Positions 1-7,192 of a stretch of DNA of 16,826 bases are shown here, one piece after another. A model generated the notes under the pieces. It was not told the DNA's origin and did no database searches. It saw only the letters and a program-made list of their open reading frames with translations. The stretch's first letter is position 1. Each line of letters starts with the position of its first letter. The stretch comes from Methanobrevibacter sp. (lineage in GTDB: Archaea > Methanobacteriota > Methanobacteria > Methanobacteriales > Methanobacteriaceae), in NCBI GenBank assembly GCA_016291275.1, contig JAEEWY010000010.1, positions 1-16,826 of the forward strand. The letters are read 5' to 3'. The translations under genes were made by a program, and so were the position numbers.

Positions 1-855
1 ATTGAAGTTGCTTCCGGTTTTGATGACATTGTTGGCCAATACATCAATGAGGAAATATTCATGTCAAAAGACACCTTTGAAATGCCATATGATGAGGAAG
101 CCAATTCCGTAGATGAATTCAAAACAGTTATCTTCAAAGTTTTCAAGGATCATCTTATTGAGAAAGTAAAGGATATAGTTCCAAGCTTTGTAGAGAAGGA
201 TTGCGATTATAATGTAATTGATTCTTATCATGAGGTTGTTGATGAGAATCCTGAGCTTGTGGAAAATCTGGATGAGTTTATTGATGGATTTGAATATGAG
301 TCCTTTGAGGAAGGGGAAGAAGTTTATTTGGATGAAAATTATGATTCTACATTTGAAGAATATACCGATGATGATTTTGAGGAACTTTCAGATGCTCAAC
401 TTGAAGAACTGTTAGTTGAACATGGATCTAGTGAATACGAAGAGGTTTACTATGATGAAGAGATTTATCTTGATGATGAAGTCTATCCTGATGAAGAGGA
501 TTCCATTTATTATGATGAAGTTCCATTTGAGGAAACCATTGATGAACCTCCAGTCGAGGAAATCTATGTTGAGCATGATGTAGTTGATTCTCCCGTTGAG
601 GAGATTTATGTTGAGCATGATAACGATGACCATTTAGTTGAGGAGATCTATGTTGATCATGATGATGAAGTCATTTATGAAGATGTTCCTATTGAAGAGG
701 TTTATCTGGATGAAAACTTAAATGATGTTTCTCAAGAAGAATCTGTTGATGAAGAGGCAGATGAGGTAGATGAGGCTGATGGATGGGCTGAATATATTGA
801 AGAGGAATTTGGAGAGTCTATTGAACAGTCAGAGGATGAAAACAAACAGGATTAA
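1..855 (+). CDS. Very acidic repeat-containing protein, probably 5'-truncated by the window edge
   Basis: I do not recognise this protein. The frame is open from base 1 to the TAA at 853-855, and the 20 codons before the first ATG (61) carry no stop, so it probably begins outside the window. The ATG at 61 has a possible TGAGGA site at 48-53, so a local start giving 264 residues cannot be excluded. The first ~70 residues after that ATG look like a mixed, foldable segment; the rest is dominated by Asp and Glu with regular Tyr, Ile and Val. Residues 165-206 (numbered from the ATG) hold three tandem 14-residue units starting VEEIYVEHD, VEEIYVEHD and VEEIYVDHD, encoded with a 42-bp period at 553, 595 and 637; a degenerate fourth starts IEEVYLDEN at 691. 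No signal peptide, membrane segment or cysteine pair is visible in this part. It may be a disordered, cation-binding or adaptor-like tail. Confidence in coding is high, in function nil. Confidence 0.75.
   Translation: MEVASGFDDIVGQYINEEIFMSKDTFEMPYDEEANSVDEFKTVIFKVFKDHLIEKVKDIVPSFVEKDCDYNVIDSYHEVVDENPELVENLDEFIDGFEYESFEEGEEVYLDENYDSTFEEYTDDDFEELSDAQLEELLVEHGSSEYEEVYYDEEIYLDDEVYPDEEDSIYYDEVPFEETIDEPPVEEIYVEHDVVDSPVEEIYVEHDNDDHLVEEIYVDHDDEVIYEDVPIEEVYLDENLNDVSQEESVDEEADEVDEADGWAEYIEEEFGESIEQSEDENKQD
553..678 (+). repeat. Three tandem 42-bp coding repeats (14 residues each)
   Basis: Units begin at 553, 595 and 637 and each encodes VEEIYVxHD followed by five variable, mainly acidic residues. The DNA copies differ at synonymous positions (for example GTC GAG GAA ATC against GTT GAG GAG ATT), so the duplication is not very recent or the protein pattern is selected. 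Confidence 0.85.
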
Positions 856-906
856 CTTTTTGATTTAATTTATTAAATATTTTTCTTAAAATTATTTTAT
901 GATTTT

Positions 907-957
907 AATTTAATTATTATTTCAATTTAATTATTATTTCAATTCAATTATTTTAAA
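907..957 (+). repeat. 17-bp AT-rich tandem repeat after the acidic gene
   Basis: The unit AATTTAATTATTATTTC occurs at 907-923 and 924-940, and a diverged partial copy follows from 941. It lies in the 128-bp gap between the acidic gene and mmp2, a stretch that must also hold the mmp2 promoter. No clear hairpin terminator is visible here. Confidence 0.6.
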
Positions 958-983
958 TTATTTTTATTATTAAAGGTGTAATG

Positions 984-1961
984 ATGGATTTTGAAGAACT
1001 TGTTAAATCACTTCAGGAATTTGTAGGAGTCAGCCGTAAGAATTCCATTGAAAAGGTTACAAAAACCTTAGGTGAAGTTTATAATATCTCTGGTGAAGTG
1101 CTTCTTGATTTTGGGGATGACGCTTCAGCTATTGACATTGGAAACAATCAGGTTATCTTGCTTGCTGCCGATGGGATTTGGGGTCAATTGATGAGTGTAA
1201 ATCCTTATTGGGCAGGTTATTGTTCAGTGCTTGTAAATGTTAATGATATTGCAGCTATGGGTGGAAAGCCAATAGCTATGGTAAATACAATGTCCATTTT
1301 TGATGATGAGATTTATGATGATCTTCTCCAAGGAATTGTAGATGGATGCAAGAAGTTCAATGTTCCTATGGTTGGAGGACACCTTCACCCTGATTCTGAA
1401 TTCAATTCATTGGATGTGGCTATTGCAGGGATTGCTAAGAGGGATTCATTGATAACTTCTGCAGGTGCAAGTGTTGGCGATAAGGTCCTTGTAGCTATTG
1501 ATACTGATGGAAGGCAACATCCTCAATTTGCTCTAAATTGGGACACTACCTATGAAAAGGATGACAAGTTGGTTCAAGATCAAATAAAGGTCATGCAGGA
1601 AATTGCAGAAGCGCATCTTCCTACAGCTGGAAAGGATATCAGCAATCCTGGAACATTAGGCACTTTGGAGATGCTTCTTGAGGCATCTGGTGTAGGTGCT
1701 TGTGTCAACCTTGATTTGATTCCAAGAAATCCTGATGTGGCTTGGGAGGATTGGCTAAGGGCTTATCCTGGGGCAGCTTTTGTACTCACTGCAAAAGAGG
1801 AAAACTGCCAAAAGATCATTGACACTTTAACACCATATTCTTTTGAAGTTGCTGTTGTTGGTGATGTAATAGAAGAGAAAGTTCTTTATTTGGAACATGG
1901 CGATGAAAACGCAGTTCTATTCTCTCAGGAAAAGAATCCTGTATTGAAAATGAATGAATAA
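984..1961 (+). CDS. mmp2: Methanogenesis marker protein 2 (AIR synthase/PurM-like fold)
   Basis: A member of the PurM/SelD-like superfamily (AIR synthase related N- and C-terminal domains) that in methanogens forms the marker-2 family; its reaction is unknown. Visible motifs, numbered from the upstream ATG at 981: an early GDDASAID (45-52), comparable to the glycine/aspartate nucleotide-binding strand of PurM-type enzymes; VNVNDIAAMGGKP (85-97), the dimer-interface signature of the superfamily; VGGHLHPDSE near 132-141; and a C-terminal NPGTLGTLEMLLEASGVG stretch. Length (325-326 residues) suits the family. Two ATGs sit side by side at 981 and 984. The GGTG at 974-977 is only 3 nt from the first but 6 nt from the second, so 984 is preferred. 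It stands alone, with about 530 bp of AT-rich DNA after it. Family assignment is by recognition of the sequence; a generic SelD-like phosphotransferase is the alternative. Confidence 0.85.
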   Translation: MDFEELVKSLQEFVGVSRKNSIEKVTKTLGEVYNISGEVLLDFGDDASAIDIGNNQVILLAADGIWGQLMSVNPYWAGYCSVLVNVNDIAAMGGKPIAMVNTMSIFDDEIYDDLLQGIVDGCKKFNVPMVGGHLHPDSEFNSLDVAIAGIAKRDSLITSAGASVGDKVLVAIDTDGRQHPQFALNWDTTYEKDDKLVQDQIKVMQEIAEAHLPTAGKDISNPGTLGTLEMLLEASGVGACVNLDLIPRNPDVAWEDWLRAYPGAAFVLTAKEENCQKIIDTLTPYSFEVAVVGDVIEEKVLYLEHGDENAVLFSQEKNPVLKMNE

Positions 1962-2488
1962 ATTTATTTTTTAATTTATTCTATTTTTCTAATTTTTTCA
2001 TCTTTATTTTTCTAATTTTTCATATTTTTTATAATCTTGAATATTTTTTTTAATTTCATTTTTTTAACATTTTTAATTATTTTAATCATTGTTCTTTATT
2101 TTACTTATAACTCATTATATTTTCTTTATTTTACTTTTATTCGATTCATTGCCCTTTAAAATTTTCATTTTTTTAAACATTTTCTTTTGTTTTTATTATA
2201 TGAAACAGATTTTTACTATAATTTCTATTTTTATTGAAAATTTTTATCATATTGTTTTATAATTTTTATTAAAAATTATTCATTTTCTAATTTATTAAAT
2301 CTTAAACAATATTTATTATTTTTTGCTTTTATTTGTCATAACTTGCATTTTTGACCCTATTTTTAATATTTTTTTGATTAAATGACACTATTTTATATAA
2401 TATGATTTTCTTAAATAAATATGTAGATTAGATTTTTTTATTTATCTAATTTATAATATATTATAAATTAAAAATATTTGGTGTAAAT
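1962..2488. other. 527-bp gene-free AT-rich region between mmp2 and the ABC binding-protein gene
   Basis: No convincing coding sequence on either strand. The first half is T-rich on the + strand (several runs of 6-8 T after 1970), as expected of archaeal U-tract termination behind mmp2. Short direct repeats occur: TTCTTTATTTTACTT at 2092-2106 and 2122-2136 (30 bp apart), and TTTTTCTAATTTTT twice near 1985-2020. The last ~100 bp hold the promoter of the transporter binding protein. Confidence 0.6.
2391..2450 (+). promoter_or_regulatory. Promoter of the ABC binding-protein gene with an inverted repeat near the start site
   Basis: TTTTATATAA at 2391-2400 is a good archaeal TATA box, which would place transcription start near 2420-2425. 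Just downstream ATTAGAT (2427-2433) and ATCTAAT (2444-2450) form a perfect 7-bp inverted repeat with a 10-nt spacer. It could be an operator or a small leader hairpin. The TATA call is fairly safe; regulation is inference. A second TATA-like ATAATATATTATAAAT lies at 2453-2468, close to the start codon. Confidence 0.55.
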
Positions 2489-3313
2489 ATGAATAAAAAA
2501 ATAGGAATTATATTAGGAGCTGCATTATTAGTCTTCTTATTAATCGGTGCTTCCAGCGCAGGTTGGTTTGATTTCTTAGGTGGAGATGAAGCAGCTACTG
2601 ATAACGATGACAGCACTTTAGTTGTTGGTTTCGACGCAGAATTCCCTCCTTACGGATACAAAGATGACAGTGGGGAATATGTTGGATTTGACTTAGACTT
2701 AGCTCAAGAAGTTTGTGATAGAAATAACTGGACTTTAGTAAAACAGCCAATAGACTGGGATGCTAAAGACAGTGAATTAGACTCTGGTTCTATCGACTGT
2801 ATTTGGAACGGATTTACCATCAACGGTAGAGAAAACGATTACACCTGGTCTGAACCATACATTGACAACAAACAAGTTATTGTTGTAAAAACTGATTCCG
2901 GTATCGACGATTTAGATGACTTAGAAGGTAAAATCGTAGAAACCCAAAAAGATTCCTCTGCTTTAGCAGCTCTTGAAGGAGATCAAAAACCTTTAGCAGA
3001 CACCTTTGATTCCTTAACTCAAATTGCTGACTATAACACTGCATTCATGGACTTAGAATCCGGTGCTTGTGACGCAGTTGCAATCGATATTGGTGTAGCT
3101 CAATACCAAATCAGCCAAAAAGGTAGTGACCAATACAAAATATTAGATGAAGAAATCTCTTCTGAACAATATGGTGTAGGTTTCAAAAAAGGTAATGAAG
3201 AATTAAGAGACCAAATCCAAGCTACTTTAGACGAAATGTTTGAAGACGGAACTGTTGCAAAAATCGCACAAAAATACGATGAATTTGGTGTTCCAGGTTC
3301 TCTTATTCAATAA
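2489..3313 (+). CDS. Polar amino-acid ABC transporter, extracellular substrate-binding protein (family 3)
   Basis: Captures an amino acid outside the membrane and passes it to the permease encoded downstream. Residues 1-24 are a basic-hydrophobic leader (MNKK, then a hydrophobic run ending ASSA), followed by a short Asp/Glu-rich linker and the family-3 fold from about residue 43. Recognisable ligand-site elements are FDAEFPPYGY (48-57), GFTINGREND (108-117) with Arg114 as the expected carboxylate clamp, SEPY (121-124) and the DLESGACDAVAID stretch near 188-200 that normally supplies the amino-group aspartate. There is no lipobox cysteine, so the protein is either cleaved after ASSA or kept as an N-terminal membrane anchor. 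GGTG at 2480-2483 fits as ribosome binding site. Codon choice is strongly biased (Leu almost always TTA in the first half, many GGT and GAA), unlike the permease gene, which suggests high expression. Substrate (Gln, Cys, Arg or other) cannot be decided. Confidence 0.94.
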   Translation: MNKKIGIILGAALLVFLLIGASSAGWFDFLGGDEAATDNDDSTLVVGFDAEFPPYGYKDDSGEYVGFDLDLAQEVCDRNNWTLVKQPIDWDAKDSELDSGSIDCIWNGFTINGRENDYTWSEPYIDNKQVIVVKTDSGIDDLDDLEGKIVETQKDSSALAALEGDQKPLADTFDSLTQIADYNTAFMDLESGACDAVAIDIGVAQYQISQKGSDQYKILDEEISSEQYGVGFKKGNEELRDQIQATLDEMFEDGTVAKIAQKYDEFGVPGSLIQ

Positions 3314-3326
3314 GTGATATATTCTT

Positions 3327-3362
3327 AGTTTATGCATAATTCTTTATGTATAAACTTTTTTT
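3327..3362 (+). terminator. Hairpin-plus-U-tract terminator after the binding-protein gene
   Basis: AGTTTATGCATAA (3327-3339) pairs with TTATGTATAAACT (3344-3356) over 13 positions with one G-U wobble and a 4-nt loop, followed directly by a run of T. It would stop or slow most transcripts before the permease gene. Confidence 0.8.
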
Positions 3363-3380
3363 ATTATTTTTCCTATTTTT

Positions 3381-3438
3381 TAAATTTAAATAAATTATTT
3401 GATTTACAATGATGTTTTGAATAATTTATTTAAATTTA
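3381..3438. repeat. Perfect 19-bp inverted repeat between binding protein and permease genes
   Basis: TAAATTTAAATAAATTATT (3381-3399) is repeated exactly in inverse orientation at 3420-3438, with a 20-nt spacer. In RNA this would be a long A-U hairpin. It sits after the terminator and before the permease gene. Confidence 0.85.
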
Positions 3439-3463
3439 TTTAATTAAAAATAATTAATTTGAT

Positions 3464-3509
3464 TTAAGCAATATGGCTTAATAATTAACGATTATTTGTT
3501 AAACGATTA
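3464..3509 (+). promoter_or_regulatory. Small hairpin and AACGATTA direct repeats upstream of the permease gene
   Basis: TTAAGC (3464-3469) and GCTTAA (3476-3481) form a 6-bp stem with a 6-nt loop. AACGATTA then occurs twice, at 3487-3494 and 3502-3509, 15 bp apart. They could be binding sites for a regulator of the permease-ATPase pair; no known operator is recognised. Confidence 0.35.
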
Positions 3510-3545
3510 ATTTTAAATTTATTTTTTTATGTTTGGAGAATTTAA

Positions 3546-4199
3546 ATGTTATTGAGTAAAATTTTAGAAGAATTATTATGGGGTATGGGAACCTCCATTG
3601 AAATATTCTTACTTACATTGCTATTTTCAATTCCTCTTGGTTTAGCTGTAGCTGCAGGAAGAATGAGTAGCTTTAAGCCATTGCAATGGTTTATGAAAGC
3701 ATATATTTCAATTATGAGAGGAACTCCATTGATGCTGCAATTGATTGTGGTGTTCTTTGGACCATACTATATTTTCGGAATGACTCTCTCAAGAGATTTC
3801 AGGATGATTGCAGTTATCATTGCATTTACCATTAACTATGCAGCATACTTTGCAGAGATTTTCCGTGGAGGAATCGAATCCATTCCAAATGGACAGTATG
3901 AAGCTGCACAGGTATTGGGTTACAATAGGTTAGAGACATTCTTCATTATTGTCTTGCCTCAAGTGATTAAAATAGTGCTTCCTTCAATTACCAATGAGGT
4001 CATCACTCTTGTAAAGGACACTTCACTTTCATTCGTGCTTGCTATTCCGGAAATGTTCACTGTTGCAAAACAGATTGCAGCAGCTGAAGCGTCCATTTCA
4101 GCATTGCTGATTGCAGGTGGATTCTATTATCTGTTCAATGCACTTGTAGCATTTATAATGGAACGTTTCGAGAAAAGATTGGATTATTACGACACTTAG
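3546..4199 (+). CDS. Polar amino-acid ABC transporter, permease (HisM/GlnP type)
   Basis: Integral membrane subunit that forms the transport path and docks the ATPase. Hydrophobic segments are visible at about 17-38, 60-79, 87-103, 134-150 and 184-205, the usual five-helix core of this family. The MRGTP motif (57-61) and the cytoplasmic EAA loop (EAAQVLGYN, 119-127, followed by LPQ at 137-139) are typical of the His/Glu/Gln permeases. Length of 217 residues is normal. GGAG at 3535-3538 lies at good spacing from the ATG at 3546. It is followed after 10 nt by the ATPase gene, so the two are co-transcribed and probably translationally linked. Leu codons TTG and CTT are common here, unlike in the binding-protein gene, consistent with lower expression. 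Probably works as a homodimer since only one permease gene is present. Confidence 0.95.
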   Translation: MLLSKILEELLWGMGTSIEIFLLTLLFSIPLGLAVAAGRMSSFKPLQWFMKAYISIMRGTPLMLQLIVVFFGPYYIFGMTLSRDFRMIAVIIAFTINYAAYFAEIFRGGIESIPNGQYEAAQVLGYNRLETFFIIVLPQVIKIVLPSITNEVITLVKDTSLSFVLAIPEMFTVAKQIAAAEASISALLIAGGFYYLFNALVAFIMERFEKRLDYYDT

Positions 4200-4209
4200 G
4201 AGAGATATC

Positions 4210-4893
4210 ATGAGTTTATTGGAAGTTAAAAATCTAAAGAAAAGTTTTGGAGACAATGTAGTATTAAAGGATATCTCTTTTAATGTTGAAAAGGGAGAAG
4301 TGTTATCCATTATTGGACCATCTGGATCCGGTAAGTCTACATTGCTCAGATGCATTACAGATTTGGAAACTGAAGACAGTGGAGAGATTAATTTTGATGG
4401 AACTTTTGGTTTGGTGTTCCAGAATTTCAATCTGTTCCCACATCATTCTGTAATGAAGAATATTGCAAATGCGCCTATAAGGGTTCAAAAAAGAGATAAA
4501 GAGGAAGTTTACGCTCATGCAAGGGACTTGCTAAAAAAGATGGGATTGTCAGATAAGGAAGATGCATATCCTTCTGAGCTCTCTGGTGGACAGCAGCAAA
4601 GAGTATCAATTGCAAGGGCACTTTGTATGGATCCTGACATTCTGTTCTTTGACGAACCTACTTCTGCACTTGACCCTGAACTTACTGGTGAGATCTTGCA
4701 GGTAATCAAGGATTTGGCTGCAGAGCATATGACAATGGTAATTGTCACACACGAGATGAATTTTGCTCGAAATGTATCTGATGAAATTATCTTTATGGAT
4801 GGTGGAGTAATCGTAGAGCAAGGATCACCTGAAGAGGTATTCTCATCAGACAACCAAAGAATGAAAGATTTCTTAGGTAAATTCTATGAATAG
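4210..4893 (+). CDS. Polar amino-acid ABC transporter, ATP-binding protein (GlnQ/HisP type, short form)
   Basis: Cytoplasmic ATPase driving the importer. Walker A is GPSGSGKST (36-44), the Q-loop glutamine is Q71 in LVFQNFNLFPH, the ABC signature is LSGGQQQR (124-131), Walker B plus catalytic glutamate is ILFFDEP (144-150), and the D-loop SALD and H-loop VTHEM follow. At 227 residues it is about 13-15 shorter than the usual ~240; the gap lies between the DSGEINFDG strand and the Q-loop, where GlnQ-type proteins carry an extra turn with a charged loop. All catalytic elements are kept, so it should be active. The AGGAGA ribosome site (4198-4203) overlaps the permease stop codon. No extra C-terminal regulatory domain. 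Confidence 0.96.
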   Translation: MSLLEVKNLKKSFGDNVVLKDISFNVEKGEVLSIIGPSGSGKSTLLRCITDLETEDSGEINFDGTFGLVFQNFNLFPHHSVMKNIANAPIRVQKRDKEEVYAHARDLLKKMGLSDKEDAYPSELSGGQQQRVSIARALCMDPDILFFDEPTSALDPELTGEILQVIKDLAAEHMTMVIVTHEMNFARNVSDEIIFMDGGVIVEQGSPEEVFSSDNQRMKDFLGKFYE

Positions 4894-4911
4894 ATAGAAT
4901 TTACTTTTTTT

Positions 4912-4969
4912 CTATTTTTCATTTATTTTCTATTTTTCATTTATTTTCTATTTTTTCACTTATTTTTTT
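4912..4969 (+). terminator. Tandem 18-bp T-rich repeat, probable multi-copy U-tract terminator
   Basis: CTATTTTTCATTTATTTT occurs at 4912-4929 and 4930-4947, and a slightly changed third copy runs from 4948 to 4969. Each copy ends in T-rich tracts. Archaea related to this one terminate at U-tracts on the coding strand, so this is most simply a repeated terminator after the transporter operon. Confidence 0.6.
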
Positions 4970-5066
4970 AACAATTTCGTATAAATTATTAATATTTTAT
5001 TCCCTCTTTTTATTATCCTAAATAATTTAAAAACTATTTTATATTATTAAAAATATACATATATTT

Positions 5067-5080
5067 AATTTATAAAATAG
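5067..5080 (+). promoter_or_regulatory. Probable TATA box of the mmp3 operon
   Basis: AATTTATAAAATAG at 5067-5080 is the best TATA-like element in the 257-bp gap before mmp3 and would give a leader of about 50 nt. The surrounding DNA is so AT-rich that other positions (for example around 5051-5066) are possible. Confidence 0.4.
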
Positions 5081-5150
5081 GGGATATTTTTTTATTTCTT
5101 GTTTTATAATTAACTGATGATTATTATTTTATAAATAAAGAGGCAAGCCT

Positions 5151-6707
5151 ATGCTAATTAAAATTAATGGAGAAGATGTGGATATTCCTGAAGGTTCTAC
5201 CATTAAGGATGCAATTGAAATCTCAAATGCTCCTTACAAGAAAGGAAGTATCGTTTGTCTTATCAAGGGAGAAAGTGAAATACAAAGTAACATTCTCAAA
5301 TATAAGATTAAAACACCTAAAGGAAGTATTCTCATTGAATTGGAAGTTTCTGAAAAATCACAACCTTTAACTGATTTCTTCAAGGAAAACTATTCTCAGT
5401 TTATCTCTAATAATGTTCGTTGGGAAACATCTAATGAAGTGGCTATAGGTCCTGTAAGCTCTAATTTTGAACCTTCACATGATGAATTTGCATATTTCGA
5501 CAATGAGGTTCTAATCAGCTTATCCGGATTTTCTGCTGAGGCCACTCATATAATCTTTGTCAAGGATGACCACAAGAATGTTTATGGTGTTCCAAAATAC
5601 AGTGACCGTGGTGTCTTTGCAAGGGTTATAGGTGGAAGAAAAACATTGTTCTCCCTTACTGATGATGATGAAATCCTAGCTATTGAACCTGTAATTGAGC
5701 GCAGTACAGTTAGAGAGAGTACTGGTGGTTCAAACTTGGATGAAGTCTTGGAGGAAGGAAATCAATTGTTCACCTATGTTCTGTTTGAACCTAACTTCAA
5801 TTCCCCTAAATCTGTTGAACACTTGTTCTCACTCATTAGGAACGACAAGATTGAAGTCAGCTTTGAATCCAACTCATTTGTAGGGTTCTATGAATTGACT
5901 GGTTTAACTAAGGAGAAGGAAGAAATCACTGAACGTAAAAGAGGAACAGTTACCTTGAGAAATGATGGATTCGGTAAAGGTAGAGTTTACATTTATAGAG
6001 AAGACAGAGTAAGAGCCGAAACCCACACTAATTTAGCTACCGTCAAGCAAGGTATGGAATTGTTTGATATAGCAAAAGAAGGGGATTTCATTACTGTGAG
6101 AAGCAGTCCTGACAGAATCATGCTTATGATGATGACTCAAAAAGAGGCGGAAGAAAAACTTGCATCATTAGGTATCAAGCATATCAGAACAGGTAATGAG
6201 GATGATGATGCAATTGTCGTGACTCAGGAACCTGAAAGCACTGTTGGCATCATAGAAGCTGGTGAAGTTACTACCTTTGGTCTTGCAAGTGATGAGCTCT
6301 TGAAAGTCAAGTTAACCGATAAGGCTCCAAGAACCAGATGGTATCTTGAGAAAATCACCGGTCTTGCAGAAAAGCCTGTTGGAACATTGAAGGTTTACTT
6401 TGCTGTGCCTGACATGAACATGTTCATGTTCAATGGTGATAACGATGAGTCCAAGGGACTTATTCCTGAAAACAATCCAACTGATATTATGAAGGCTGGA
6501 GAGATAGGTGTAACAAACATGTCCAAGAAGAATGTGGGACTTATTGGTATAAGAACCATTGACACCACTGATTTCGGACCTACTGGTGAGCCTTTCTCAG
6601 CTACAAATGTTGTCGGTGAAGTTGTTGGAAACATTGAAGGCTTGAACAAGCTTAAAGACGGAAGCACTCTTTATATTCACGAAGTTTATGATGATGAGGA
6701 GGAATGA
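5151..6707 (+). CDS. mmp3: Methanogenesis marker protein 3, subunit of the MCR activation complex
   Basis: Methanogen-specific protein (marker-3 family, also called UPF0288). In Methanococcus maripaludis its homologue is part of the ATP-dependent complex (with McrC, Mmp7, Mmp17 and AtwA) that reduces and activates methyl-coenzyme M reductase. At 518 residues it has family length. The N-terminus (MLIKINGEDVDIPEGSTIKDAI) reads like a small beta-grasp domain. The middle is beta-rich with repeated Gly-Arg patterns (RKRGTVTLRNDGFGKGRVYIYRED). The C-terminus (GEIGVTNMSKKNVGLIGIRT, then GEPFSATNVVGEVV) resembles a cyclophilin-like barrel by eye. Only one cysteine (C36) is present, so it cannot by itself hold a complex Fe-S cluster. 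AGAGG (5139-5143) precedes the start. It is first of the mmp3-6-5-15-17 run, and its stop overlaps the region of the mmp6 start. The fold remarks are tentative. Confidence 0.9.
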   Translation: MLIKINGEDVDIPEGSTIKDAIEISNAPYKKGSIVCLIKGESEIQSNILKYKIKTPKGSILIELEVSEKSQPLTDFFKENYSQFISNNVRWETSNEVAIGPVSSNFEPSHDEFAYFDNEVLISLSGFSAEATHIIFVKDDHKNVYGVPKYSDRGVFARVIGGRKTLFSLTDDDEILAIEPVIERSTVRESTGGSNLDEVLEEGNQLFTYVLFEPNFNSPKSVEHLFSLIRNDKIEVSFESNSFVGFYELTGLTKEKEEITERKRGTVTLRNDGFGKGRVYIYREDRVRAETHTNLATVKQGMELFDIAKEGDFITVRSSPDRIMLMMMTQKEAEEKLASLGIKHIRTGNEDDDAIVVTQEPESTVGIIEAGEVTTFGLASDELLKVKLTDKAPRTRWYLEKITGLAEKPVGTLKVYFAVPDMNMFMFNGDNDESKGLIPENNPTDIMKAGEIGVTNMSKKNVGLIGIRTIDTTDFGPTGEPFSATNVVGEVVGNIEGLNKLKDGSTLYIHEVYDDEEE

Positions 6708-6709
6708 TT

Positions 6710-7189
6710 ATGCCTGCAAATTTATGTATAACTCCAGATTTAGGTAAAGAGGATATGGATCCAGAAGTTTCAACAAGGATGATCATTTTAAGTTCAAAGG
6801 CAAATGTAAGTGAAAGTGAGGTAGTGAACTTCCTCCATATGTTGAATTTGCCTATTACAATCAAATGGACTTGTTATGGGGCTATGATTAGTGGAAAGGA
6901 TGAATATGTGAGAGAAGCTATTCGTGAACTCCGTAAATTAGACCCTTATGGAATTTTTACAAAGGAAAGAGGTTTTGCTCCAGGTGACCCAAGAAGATGC
7001 AGAGGTCACAGATACGGACCAAGAGAAGGTTTCCACCAAATGGAAAAGGAATTTAAGATTCTTGATTATGTTGGAGAAGCTTTAAAGAATCCAAGAGAAG
7101 TGGAAATAGAAAAGAAAGAACCTGTTTCTGTTGATTACTTCAAAGAGATTTTAGCTGAAGAAGAAAATAAAAAAGAGGATGATAAATAA
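6710..7189 (+). CDS. mmp6: Methanogenesis marker protein 6
   Basis: Small methanogen-specific protein of unknown biochemical role, recognised by sequence and by its place between mmp3 and mmp5. The reading frame has an ATG at 6704 that overlaps the mmp3 stop, but the strong AGGAGG at 6697-6702 is 1 nt from it and 7 nt from the ATG at 6710, so the start is set at 6710 (MPANLCITPD), giving 159 residues. Three cysteines are present (C6, C55, C97), and the most striking motif is the basic RRCRGHRYGPREGFHQME at 95-112, a plausible phosphate, RNA or cluster-related binding patch. The last ~30 residues are charged and probably flexible. Translational coupling with mmp3 is likely. No function should be assigned beyond association with the methanogenesis/MCR activation set. 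Confidence 0.85.
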   Translation: MPANLCITPDLGKEDMDPEVSTRMIILSSKANVSESEVVNFLHMLNLPITIKWTCYGAMISGKDEYVREAIRELRKLDPYGIFTKERGFAPGDPRRCRGHRYGPREGFHQMEKEFKILDYVGEALKNPREVEIEKKEPVSVDYFKEILAEEENKKEDDK

Positions 7190-7192
7190 TAG

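Noticed and set aside
1962..2488. Possible small gene or CRISPR-like array in the long AT-rich gap
   Set aside because: Only short imperfect T-rich repeats are seen, with no constant repeat plus unique spacer pattern and no frame with a ribosome site.
2489..2566. Lipoprotein signal in the ABC binding protein
   Set aside because: No cysteine occurs at or after the hydrophobic leader; the first cysteine is at residue 76, within the folded domain.
5141..5150. AGGC-AA-GCCT inverted repeat next to the mmp3 start as a translational hairpin
   Set aside because: A two-nucleotide loop is too short for a stable 4-bp hairpin, and the AGAGG ribosome site would remain largely free.
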